Assembly: GCA_021814085.1 (NCBI GenBank) | Contig: JAKAJA010000048.1 | Coordinates: forward strand, 1-9,437 | Source of the DNA: Acidobacteriota bacterium | Lineage (GTDB): Bacteria > Acidobacteriota > UBA4820 > DSQY01 | Direction of reading: 5' to 3' | DNA: 9,437 nt | Shown here: positions 1 to 8,328 of the stretch, one piece after another | Layout of the letters: every line of letters starts with the position of its first letter | Numbering within the stretch: position 1 is the first letter of the stretch | Program-made: the position numbers and the translations under genes | Notes under the pieces: model-generated | The model's database searches: none | What the model saw: the letters and a program-made list of their open reading frames with translations, nothing else | Told to the model about the DNA's origin: nothing

Positions 1-1
1 C

Positions 2-274
2 TTTCTCGCCACGGAATACACCAGCCAGGTGACATGGCTCATGGACCTGGCCCCCGCGGGCGAGCGCCAGGCGATCCTGTCTCTCGTGGGATTTCTCCTG
101 ACTCCCGCCTCCGTGCTGGCACCCCTCCTGGGGGGGTGGATCATTGATCGGACCGGGTTCCCCGTCGTCGTCGGGGCCGTCGCAGTCCTCGTCCTGGGCG
201 CCATGGCCCTGGTCGCCTTCGCGGTCCCCGCTCGCGGGGAAGGCTCCAAACGCAATGCGGGCGAGGGTCGTTAG
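2..274 (+). CDS. MFS-type transporter, C-terminal end (5' truncated by window)
   Basis: This is the last ~90 codons of a membrane transporter; the reading frame is open from base 2 and ends at TAG 272-274. Two hydrophobic helices are visible, one covering LSLVGFLLTPASVLAPLLGG and the next FPVVVGAVAVLVLGAMALVA. Between them lies the loop GGWIIDRTGF, which matches the G-x-x-x-D-R-x-G loop typical of major facilitator superfamily carriers. These would be the last two of 12 helices, followed by a short basic cytoplasmic tail (SKRNAGEGR). The residues before the first helix (MDLAPAGERQA) fit the cytoplasmic loop of MFS members annotated as putative efflux or sugar permeases. The substrate cannot be told from this fragment. 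An internal GTG at 29 is not the real start, because the frame continues upstream. It converges on pnp with a 55-base gap. Confidence 0.8.
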   Translation, partial: FLATEYTSQVTWLMDLAPAGERQAILSLVGFLLTPASVLAPLLGGWIIDRTGFPVVVGAVAVLVLGAMALVAFAVPARGEGSKRNAGEGR

Positions 275-284
275 CCCTCGCCCG
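258..284. terminator. Hairpin between convergent genes, stop codon in loop
   Basis: A perfect 10-bp stem, CGGGCGAGGG (258-267) with CCCTCGCCCG (275-284), encloses a 7-base loop that contains the TAG stop of the transporter. On the + strand it is followed after about 13 bases by a short T-rich stretch (CTTTT near 298-302). On the - strand it lies about 45 bases after the pnp stop and is followed by a weak TTGCGTTT. The position suggests a shared bidirectional terminator, but neither side has a canonical U-tract directly after the stem, so efficiency is uncertain. Confidence 0.55.
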
Positions 285-301
285 TCGGTGATTAACTCTT
301 T

Positions 302-325
302 TCGTTGTCTCGTTGGCTCGTTGAC
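302..325. repeat. Three tandem 8-base repeats, TCGTTGNC
   Basis: The units TCGTTGTC, TCGTTGGC and TCGTTGAC stand head to tail, followed by a decayed fourth unit (TCGATTAT). The array begins a few bases after the pnp stop codon on the - strand, where it reads GNCAACGA. It is therefore in the 3' untranslated part of the pnp message and between the two convergent genes. No function is evident. Confidence 0.6.
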
Positions 326-329
326 TCGA

Positions 330-2549
<2,220 letters not shown>

Positions 2550-2579
2550 TCATCACCTCTGTCTTAGATATCTTATGGG

Positions 2580-2635
2580 AAAAAGAATACACCACGCCCC
2601 TTATGGACGCGGCGCATTCAGACGTGTCGAGGGGC
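2580..2635 (-). promoter_or_regulatory. Possible rpsO-pnp intercistronic stem-loop
   Basis: In the 89-base gap between rpsO and pnp, read on the - strand, GCCCCT (2635-2630) can pair with AGGGGC (2601-2596) across a 28-base loop. The U-rich stretch TTCTTTTT follows (2587-2580). In E. coli this gap holds a partial terminator and an RNase III processing site that serves PNPase autoregulation. The structure here is weak (6 bp, long loop, 8 or more bases between stem and U-tract), so a similar role is only suggested by position. Confidence 0.22.
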
Positions 2636-2638
2636 AGG

Positions 2639-2902
2639 CTACTTACGGAGGCCGAGGCGGCCGATGAGCGCGCGGTAACCCTCGATGTCGTGATCTTTCA
2701 GGTAGTTGAGCAGGCGCCGACGCTGGCCCACCAGCATCAAGAGGCCCCGCCGCGTGCTGAAATCCTTGCGGTGCGATTTCAAGTGATCGGTGAGGTGGTT
2801 GATGCGTTCCGAGAGAAGGGCGATCTGCACCTCAGGCGAGCCCGTGTCCGTCGCGTGCTTGCGGTACTGCTCGATGAGGGTGTTCTTGGCTTGGGTCTTC
2901 AT
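2639..2902 (-). CDS. rpsO: 30S ribosomal protein S15
   Basis: S15 is a primary binding protein of the 16S rRNA central domain in the small ribosomal subunit and also takes part in bridges to the 50S subunit. The 87-residue product has the usual length (E. coli 89 including Met). It carries the family signature along its whole span: DTGSPEVQIALLSERINHL (about 19-37), HRKDFSTRRGLLMLVGQRRRLL (about 44-65) and the C-terminal RLGLRK. The H-D/S-R-R-G-L rRNA-contact region is intact. The ATG at 2902 is preceded by AGGAGA (2912-2917) with a 9-base spacer, and the stop is TAG. It is the first gene of an rpsO-pnp unit with its own promoter. The truB/rbfA/infB genes found upstream of it in many bacteria are not here; lon diverges instead. 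In E. coli S15 represses its own translation through a leader pseudoknot; the leader here is only about 27 bases, so that mechanism is not apparent. Confidence 0.98.
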   Translation of the reverse strand: MKTQAKNTLIEQYRKHATDTGSPEVQIALLSERINHLTDHLKSHRKDFSTRRGLLMLVGQRRRLLNYLKDHDIEGYRALIGRLGLRK

Positions 2903-2935
2903 GTCCCAGTTTCTCCTATCCGTCTCAAAGATAAG

Positions 2936-2964
2936 AGTCTATCACACGCCGGGCCCGCTGTAAA
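2936..2964 (-). promoter_or_regulatory. Sigma70-type promoter for rpsO-pnp
   Basis: Read on the - strand, TTTACA (2964-2959, 5 of 6 to TTGACA) is followed by a 17-base spacer and then TAGACT (2941-2936). The TGA directly before the -10 gives an extended -10 (TGn). Transcription would begin near 2929, leaving a leader of about 27 bases with the Shine-Dalgarno AGGAGA. Spacing and location make this the most convincing promoter in the window. Confidence 0.65.
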
Positions 2965-3004
2965 GTCTGCCTGGGCCTGGACCGAAGACGGGACGGGCTT
3001 GGGC

Positions 3005-3033
3005 TTGCCCCCCGGTTCCCTTTTGGCTATCCT
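3005..3033 (+). promoter_or_regulatory. Candidate promoter for lon
   Basis: TTGCCC (3005-3010), a 17-base spacer and TATCCT (3028-3033) form a moderate sigma70-like match (4 of 6 in each box). The predicted start near 3040 would give a leader of about 150 bases. No sigma32-type box and no CIRCE (HrcA operator) inverted repeat is visible upstream of lon, so heat-shock control is not supported by the sequence. The leader holds GC-rich self-complementary segments around GGGCCGGCC (3043-3051) and GGCCGGC (3073-3079), and otherwise nothing recognisable. Confidence 0.3.
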
Positions 3034-3193
3034 CTACTGGAACGGGCCGGCCATCGGGGACGAGGACGCCTAGGCCGGCAAGGCCCGGGAACGCCATGCC
3101 GCTCCTTCCTCTCCGGGGGGGCACGAGTATCCCCGATCCCTGCCTGGCACATTCCGACCGATCGAAGATGCCCGTTCCCTTCAGGAGACGACC

Positions 3194-5605
3194 ATGGCAC
3201 CCTTGCCCGATCAGGACCTCGAACGCAAGCTCAAAGAGAAGCCGGTCCTCCCCGTGCTTCCCCTGCGGAACACCCTCCTCTTCCCCGACATGGTCATTCC
3301 CCTGGCCGTGGGGCGAGACCGCTCCTTGAAAGCGGTCGAGCAGGCCACTCGGGGCGACGGGTACCTCCTCATCGTGGGCCAGAAGGACGGCGACCAGGAG
3401 GAACCCGGTGCGGACGACCTCTTCCGGGTCGGCGTCATCGCCAAGATCCTCCGCCTCATGCGCGTGGCCCAGAACAATCTGTCGGTGATCGTGCACGGAC
3501 TCGGCCGGGTTCGGGTGGAGGAGTTCACCTCCCAGGACCCGTGCTTCGAGGCGCGCGTCTCCTTCCTTGAGGCGGGCGCGGGCAACCCGGTGGAGGTGGA
3601 GGCCCTCCTGAAGAACATCCTGGGGCAATACGAGAAGCTCGCGGGCCTCTCGCCCTCGGTGCCGCAGGAGATGCTCGCCCCGCTCCAGCGATACGACGAG
3701 CCCAACCGGGTGGTGGACACGATCGCCTTCAACCTCCCCATGCCCATAGCGGAGAAGGAGGCCATCCTCGAAGAGACCGACACGGTGAACCGCTTGAAGA
3801 TGCTCACCGCCATCCTCGCCAGGGAGATCCAGGTCCTCGAGCTGGGTTCCAAGATCCAGAACGAGGTGGTGGACAAGATGAACAAGGCCCAGCGCGAGTA
3901 CTTCCTCAAGGAGCAGATGAAGGCCATCCAGAAGGAGTTGGGCGAGGGCGACGACCGGGGCCGGGAAGTGGACGAACTCAAGGCCCGCGTGGCCAAGGCC
4001 AAGATGCCCAAGGAGGCCGAGGAGGTGGCCCTCAAGGAAGTGGACCGCCTGGCCATGATGCACCCCTCCGCGGCGGAGTACACCGTCTCCCGCACTTATC
4101 TGGACTGGCTCGTGGAACTCCCCTGGAGCCGATCCACCACGGACCGGCTGGACATCAAACGGGCGCAGCGATTCTTGGACGAGGACCACTACGGGCTGGC
4201 CAAGGTCAAGGACCGGATCGTGGAGTACCTCGCCGTGCAACAGCTCAAGAAAGACCTCAAGGGACCCATCCTCTGTCTCGTGGGGCCTCCGGGCGTGGGC
4301 AAGACGAGCCTGGGCCGGTCCATCGCCCGGTCGCTGGGGCGCAAGTTCGTGCGCATGAGCCTGGGGGGCATCCGGGACGAGGCGGAGATCAGGGGCCACA
4401 GGCGCACGTACGTGGGGGCTCTGCCCGGGCGCATCATCCAGGGCATGAGGAAGGCGGGCAGCCACAACCCCGTCATGATGCTGGACGAGCTCGACAAGGT
4501 GGGCATGGACTTCAGGGGCGACCCGACCTCGGCTCTGCTCGAAGTCCTCGACCCCGAGCAGAACTACAGCTTCTCGGACCACTACCTCGAAGTGGCTTTC
4601 GACCTGAGCAAGACCATGTTCATCGCCACGGCCAACATTCTGGACACCATCCCCCAGCCTCTGCTGGACAGGATGGAGGTCCTCCGCCTGCCGGGCTACA
4701 CGGAGGAGGAGAAGCTCCACATCGCCAAGCGCCACCTCCTTCCCCGCGTCCTGAGCAACCACGGGCTGAAGAAGAGCCAGGTGCAGTTCTCGGACGCCGC
4801 CCTGAATGTCATCATCAACGAGTACACCCGCGAGGCCGGCGTGCGGAACCTCGAGCGGGAGATGGCGGCCGTCTTGCGAAAAATCGCCAAGGCCAGGGTC
4901 TCTGGCGAGACGAAGCGCGTCTCGGTAACACCCGATCTGGTGCGGAGCTACCTCGGCCCCCGGCAGGTGTTCCTGGAGAGCAGGGACCGCATCGACCGCC
5001 CGGGAGTGTCCACGGGCCTGGCCTGGACTCCCGTGGGAGGCGACATCCTCTTCATAGAAACGACGAGCATGAAGGGGCGCGGCAACCTCGCCCTCACGGG
5101 TCAGCTGGGGGACGTCATGAAGGAGTCGGCCCACGCCGCCCTCTCCTGGATTCGGACCAACGCCGGCGAGCTGGGCATCAAGCCCGAGGCCTTCAGCAAG
5201 AACGACCTCCACGTCCACGTCCCCCAGGGCGCCATCCCCAAGGACGGCCCTTCGGCCGGGGTCGCCCTGACCACGGCCCTGGTGTCCCTCCTCACGGGGC
5301 GGCTCGTGCGGGACGACGTGGCCATGACCGGGGAGATCACCCTCACGGGGAAAGTCCTCCCCGTGGGAGGCATCAAGGAGAAGGTGCTCGCCGCCAAGCG
5401 CGCGGGCATGGCGGAAGTGATCCTGCCCGAGCGGAACCGCGGCGACCTCGAGGACCTCACCGAGGAGGCCCGAAAGTCCCTCCGCTTTCACTTCGTCACG
5501 GAGATCCCGCAGGCCTTGGGCATTGCGCTGAAGGCGAAACCTCGATCTAAATCCGCGCCGCGGAAGCGTTCGCGTTCGGTCAAGGGGCGAACCGGGAAGC
5601 GATGA
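3194..5605 (+). CDS. lon: ATP-dependent protease Lon (LonA type)
   Basis: Lon is a cytoplasmic homohexameric AAA+ protease that unfolds and degrades misfolded proteins and specific regulators. The 803 residues fit LonA. The N-terminal substrate-binding domain opens with VLPVLPLRNTLLFPDMVIPL (17-36) and runs to about 210, followed by a long helical stretch (about 215-310). The AAA+ module has Walker A GPPGVGKT (364-371), Walker B VMMLDE (427-432), sensor-1 N481 in ATAN, and the arginine-finger region GVRNLER (R551). The protease domain has catalytic Ser687 in PKDGPSAG and Lys730 in GGIKEK, the same 43-residue spacing as E. coli S679/K722. The final ~24 residues (780-803) form a strongly basic tail beyond the usual end of the domain. 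The ATG is set by AGGAG (3183-3187) with a 6-base spacer. It is monocistronic, divergent from rpsO, and closed by a strong terminator. Confidence 0.98.
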   Translation: MAPLPDQDLERKLKEKPVLPVLPLRNTLLFPDMVIPLAVGRDRSLKAVEQATRGDGYLLIVGQKDGDQEEPGADDLFRVGVIAKILRLMRVAQNNLSVIVHGLGRVRVEEFTSQDPCFEARVSFLEAGAGNPVEVEALLKNILGQYEKLAGLSPSVPQEMLAPLQRYDEPNRVVDTIAFNLPMPIAEKEAILEETDTVNRLKMLTAILAREIQVLELGSKIQNEVVDKMNKAQREYFLKEQMKAIQKELGEGDDRGREVDELKARVAKAKMPKEAEEVALKEVDRLAMMHPSAAEYTVSRTYLDWLVELPWSRSTTDRLDIKRAQRFLDEDHYGLAKVKDRIVEYLAVQQLKKDLKGPILCLVGPPGVGKTSLGRSIARSLGRKFVRMSLGGIRDEAEIRGHRRTYVGALPGRIIQGMRKAGSHNPVMMLDELDKVGMDFRGDPTSALLEVLDPEQNYSFSDHYLEVAFDLSKTMFIATANILDTIPQPLLDRMEVLRLPGYTEEEKLHIAKRHLLPRVLSNHGLKKSQVQFSDAALNVIINEYTREAGVRNLEREMAAVLRKIAKARVSGETKRVSVTPDLVRSYLGPRQVFLESRDRIDRPGVSTGLAWTPVGGDILFIETTSMKGRGNLALTGQLGDVMKESAHAALSWIRTNAGELGIKPEAFSKNDLHVHVPQGAIPKDGPSAGVALTTALVSLLTGRLVRDDVAMTGEITLTGKVLPVGGIKEKVLAAKRAGMAEVILPERNRGDLEDLTEEARKSLRFHFVTEIPQALGIALKAKPRSKSAPRKRSRSVKGRTGKR

Positions 5606-5626
5606 GGCGCTCTCCGGATGCATTCG

Positions 5627-5660
5627 GGGGCTCCGGGCAACCGGAGCCCCTTCTGGTTTT
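5627..5660 (+). terminator. Intrinsic terminator of lon
   Basis: A perfect 10-bp GC-rich stem, GGGGCTCCGG (5627-5636) with CCGGAGCCCC (5641-5650), is closed by a GCAA tetraloop of the stable GNRA class. It is followed at once by TTCTGGTTTT. It begins 21 bases after the lon stop codon, so lon transcription should end here and not run into the cyclase gene. Confidence 0.88.
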
Positions 5661-5749
5661 GCGCTAATCCCGGATTCTGCAGTTGCCGGTGGCGGTTGAA
5701 GCGAGAGGCTTGGCTGGATTCGGTTTGGCCTGACCGCCATTGGACTAAA

Positions 5750-5983
5750 GCAAAATCCGGGTGCTCCCGAGCAGGAGGCGATGGGAGCCCCACGGGAGGG
5801 GTGAGGCTCCAATGGGCTTTGCCCATGGAGCGGGGCCCCGAAGGGTATCCCTCGGACCGACGGGTTCATCCCGCGGTCCGAGGGGGAAGGACCTTGGCCC
5901 TCCCCGTGAAGGAGATGGCGCCTTTTCCCCCGGACACCACCTTCATGGCCCGAGGCACAACGGGTTCAGATGCGAAATCCGGG
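5750..5983. repeat. 12-base direct repeat flanking the hairpin cluster
   Basis: GCAAAATCCGGG (5750-5761) and GCGAAATCCGGG (5972-5983) match at 11 of 12 bases and bracket the densest hairpins with about 210 bases between. The upstream AATCCCGGATT (5666-5676), an odd palindrome, contains the complement CCCGGATT and could pair with either copy. A second exact 9-base repeat, ACGGGTTCA, occurs at 5860-5868 and 5960-5968. Confidence 0.5.
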
Positions 5984-6048
5984 CTAATTGCAAACCTGCA
6001 AATTTCCGCTTGCGGACACTCGCGGGCGGCTGGTGGGAAAGGGCGGGG

Positions 6049-6054
6049 TATACT
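6049..6054 (+). promoter_or_regulatory. Possible -10 element for the cyclase-sensor operon
   Basis: TATACT (5 of 6 to TATAAT) lies 27 bases before the cyclase ATG. This would give a short leader of about 20 bases that includes the weak ribosome-binding site GGGGAG (6074-6079). No -35 match occurs at 16-18 bases upstream, where the sequence is GC-rich, so an activator or an alternative sigma factor would be needed if this is used. It is the only AT-rich -10-like hexamer close to the gene. Confidence 0.3.
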
Positions 6055-6081
6055 ATCCTGGGGGACGGGGGCTGGGGAGCC

Positions 6082-8328
6082 ATGCCGGAGGTGAAGGAGG
6101 GGCGCTATTACTGGTTTATGGCCGTCTACGTGACGGCGACGGCTCTTCTCGCCCTTCATGCCGGCTGGACGGGAAAAGCCCTCTGGGCGAGCCCCCTGAT
6201 CTGGATCTTCCTCGTCCTGGCCTATCATTTCGACGTGAAATTGCCCACCGTCGGGCGCATGAACGCCGACCACGTCATCGCCTTCCCGGCCATCATCCTC
6301 TTAGAGAACCCGTTCCTCGTGGGCATCCTCGCCGCCTCGGCGGCTCTCGGTGACCGCCTGTACCAGCGGGGGCTCAAGGGGCTGCGCCCGGTGACTTTCT
6401 TTGACAGCGCCAACGCCGCCTTCACCATCACCCTGTCCGGATGGCTCCTGCTGCGCCTCACCGCGGGGCTGGGGCCGGATTCCCTCCTCTGGTTCCCCTG
6501 CCTCCTCCTGGTCATGGCCCTCTTCTATACGTTCAACATCATGGGCTACATCGTCAGCCGGATGGCCGCCGGGGGCCGCCTCACCCCGGGCTTCTTCTGG
6601 AAAGCCCAACTCCAGGGATGGCTCTGGGTCACGCTGTCTCTCCCCTTCGTGATGCTCGTGGTGATGGAGATCCAGGCCCGCAACCCTACTCTGGTGGTTC
6701 TAGGGGGGATCCCGCTCCTGGTCATCGTCTGGGCCCTCCACCTCAACGGGGGGCTGGAGGAAAAGAACTCCGCCCTCATCCAGGCCAACCGCCGCCAGGA
6801 GTTTCTCCAGCAGCTCACCCTCACCTCCACCGGTTCCCTAGAGAGGGACACGTTCCTCAACGACCTCCTCTCGGGCCTCCGGGAGTTCGTCCCCTGGGAC
6901 CGGGACCTCCTCCTCGTGCATACCGCCCTCGGATCAGAGGGCCCGGCGCTCCACAGTCTCCAGGACCTCCCCCCGGATCCCCACGGCGTAAAGGATAGGC
7001 TCACGAGCCTCCTGGAGGGCGCCGCCCTTCGGAAGCCGCTTTGCACTTCCGGCGAGACAGTCCAGCCCATGCTTGAGCCGGAGGCCAAGCACCAGCTCGT
7101 CATCGCCCTCGCCACCTCGGAGATGGCCTTCGGCATCCTGGTGGTGGAGCGGGCCTCGGGGCCGCCCTTCCCGGAGGAAGACATCCGGTTCCTGGAGATG
7201 GCCTTCGCCCAGATCGCCGGCCACGTCCAGGACGAAATCCTCAAGAAGCAGCTCCTCGCCACCAACAAAAAACTCATGCGCCAGACCGAGTTTCTCTCTC
7301 AGATCCTCCAGATATCCAACCTCCTGCGCGTCCATTTGGACATCCAGGGGATCCTCGAGAAAGTCGCGCAGGGCATCCGAGAGGGGATAGGGTTTCAGGC
7401 GGTTATCGTGAGCCTCTACCGCGAGGAGGAGGGCTACTTCGAGCGGATGGCCCAGGCGGGAGACGACGAGCGCTGGGAGGAGATCCGCGCCGTCAGGCCA
7501 CCGGCGAGCGACGTCCTGGCCCTGCTAAAGGACAAGTACCGGGTGGGCTCGTGCTACCTCATCCGCCACAGCGAGTCGGTGGACATCCCCTACGCCGTCC
7601 TCCCCAACAACCCGAGACCCGCCAAGGAGATGGACGACTGGGATCCCATGGACTTTCTCCTCGTCCCCCTCGTGGACAAGGACGAGCGCCTCCTGGGCAT
7701 CATCTCCGTGGACGAGCCCGTGGACGGGAAGGTGCCATCCATGGAGACGCTGCGGGCGTTGGAGATTCTCGCCAACCAGACGGTCCACGCCCTGGAGAGC
7801 GCCCAGATCCACGCCCACATCAAGCGGCAGGCCGTCATCGACGGCCTCACGGGCCTCCACAACCACGGGTATTTCCAGGAGACCCTGGCGATCCGGGCAC
7901 GGGAGCTCGCGGACGGGCACCACCCCTACGCCGTCCTCATGATGGACCTGGACGGGTTCAAGTCCGTGAACGATACCTATGGCCACCTCGCGGGGGATGC
8001 CATGCTCAGGTCCGTCGCCGACGCCCTGGCCGCTTCCATCCGCAGGGAGGACGTGGCGGCCCGCTACGGAGGAGAGGAGTTCTCCGTGTTTCTTCCCCAC
8101 AGGACGGCGGACCAGGCCCGTCTCGTGGCGGAGAGGATACGCACCGCCGTGGACCAGATCCGGGCCATGGTTCCAGGCTTCGCCCGCCCCATCCGCGTGA
8201 CCCTCTCCGTCGGCCTCGCGGCCTTTCCAGAGCACGGCGGCAACCATCACGAGATCATGGAGAAGGCGGACCTCGCCCTCTACCAGGCGAAGAGCGAAGG
8301 CAAGAACCGCGTATGGCAGGCCGGGTGA
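6082..8328 (+). CDS. Membrane-bound GAF-GAF-GGDEF diguanylate cyclase
   Basis: This 748-residue protein should make cyclic di-GMP from two GTP at the inner membrane. The N-terminal region (about 12-222) holds six or seven hydrophobic helices (about 12-28, 33-48, 66-90, 113-131, 135-158, 177-197, 203-221) and resembles uncharacterised multi-TM sensor domains of other GGDEF and HD-GYP proteins. Two GAF-like domains follow (about 245-385 and 410-575), joined by a probable coiled coil (about 383-412). The GGDEF domain (about 585-745) starts with DGLTGLHNHGYF and has MDLDGFKSVNDTYGH (621-635), with metal-binding D622. The active-site loop is GGEEF (663-667), and RRED (654-657), five residues upstream, is an intact RxxD product-inhibition site. 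The enzyme is thus predicted active and feedback-inhibited. The ATG at 6082 was chosen because it follows GGGGAG and starts just before the first helix; upstream codons in this frame look non-coding. The stop overlaps the next start (TGATG). The ligands of the membrane and GAF domains are unknown. Confidence 0.93.
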   Translation: MPEVKEGRYYWFMAVYVTATALLALHAGWTGKALWASPLIWIFLVLAYHFDVKLPTVGRMNADHVIAFPAIILLENPFLVGILAASAALGDRLYQRGLKGLRPVTFFDSANAAFTITLSGWLLLRLTAGLGPDSLLWFPCLLLVMALFYTFNIMGYIVSRMAAGGRLTPGFFWKAQLQGWLWVTLSLPFVMLVVMEIQARNPTLVVLGGIPLLVIVWALHLNGGLEEKNSALIQANRRQEFLQQLTLTSTGSLERDTFLNDLLSGLREFVPWDRDLLLVHTALGSEGPALHSLQDLPPDPHGVKDRLTSLLEGAALRKPLCTSGETVQPMLEPEAKHQLVIALATSEMAFGILVVERASGPPFPEEDIRFLEMAFAQIAGHVQDEILKKQLLATNKKLMRQTEFLSQILQISNLLRVHLDIQGILEKVAQGIREGIGFQAVIVSLYREEEGYFERMAQAGDDERWEEIRAVRPPASDVLALLKDKYRVGSCYLIRHSESVDIPYAVLPNNPRPAKEMDDWDPMDFLLVPLVDKDERLLGIISVDEPVDGKVPSMETLRALEILANQTVHALESAQIHAHIKRQAVIDGLTGLHNHGYFQETLAIRARELADGHHPYAVLMMDLDGFKSVNDTYGHLAGDAMLRSVADALAASIRREDVAARYGGEEFSVFLPHRTADQARLVAERIRTAVDQIRAMVPGFARPIRVTLSVGLAAFPEHGGNHHEIMEKADLALYQAKSEGKNRVWQAG

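Larger units (their letters stand above)
5661..6081. other. Hairpin-rich intergenic region before the cyclase gene
   Basis: No credible gene lies in these 420 bases: no open frame here resembles a known protein or has a good ribosome-binding site. The region is dense in perfect stems. TGGCGGT (5690-5696) pairs with ACCGCCA (5733-5739). GCTCCC (5763-5768) pairs with GGGAGC (5783-5788). GGAGCC (5784-5789) pairs with GGCTCC (5805-5810), extended by CAC/GTG across a C-A mismatch. GCTCC-A-ATGGGC (5806-5817) pairs with GCCCAT-GGAGC (5821-5831) around a TTT loop. CCCTCGGACCG-A-CGGG (5849-5864) pairs with CCCG-CGGTCCGAGGG (5870-5884) around a TTCAT loop. Several stems exclude each other. It could be a structured RNA, a regulatory leader, a protein-binding palindrome cluster, or simply GC-rich drift. 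No known riboswitch core was recognised and no convincing promoter for it was seen. Confidence 0.5.

Noticed and set aside
3145..3150. TGGCAC upstream of lon as a sigma54 -24 box
   Set aside because: The -12 position reads GACC, not TTGC, so the second half of the element is missing.
3034..3193. Heat-shock control elements (CIRCE or sigma32-type -35/-10) in front of lon
   Set aside because: No TTAGCACTC/GAGTGCTAA inverted repeat and no CTTGAA/CCCCAT pair with suitable spacing is present.
2942..5869. A 975-codon open frame on the - strand opposite lon
   Set aside because: It lies across the whole of lon and into intergenic DNA. Its H/L/V/G/E-rich composition is typical of antisense frames in GC-rich genes and it shows no family motif.
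5740..5900. A c-di-GMP (GEMM) or glycine riboswitch, suggested by the downstream cyclase and by CCGAAGG-like bases
   Set aside because: The conserved GEMM segments (CACGCACAGGGCAAA and the GCAAAGCC stretch) and the paired glycine aptamer cores are absent. Only short, uninformative similarities occur.
5690..5960. A known structured RNA gene (tRNA, RNase P RNA, SRP RNA, tmRNA), suggested by the many stems and a GGTTCA-like loop
   Set aside because: The 7-bp TGGCGGT/ACCGCCA stem encloses only 36 bases, too short for a tRNA. No RNase P core (AGTCCGGGC with ACAGAAA), no SRP GGAAGGA-A domain and no tmRNA T-arm end was found. 6S RNA could not be confirmed or excluded by eye.
5761..6081. An in-frame N-terminal extension of the diguanylate cyclase of 107 codons
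   Set aside because: The frame is open but its translation is low-complexity, it crosses the hairpin cluster, and it has no good ribosome-binding site. The ATG at 6082 sits just before the first membrane helix with GGGGAG in front.
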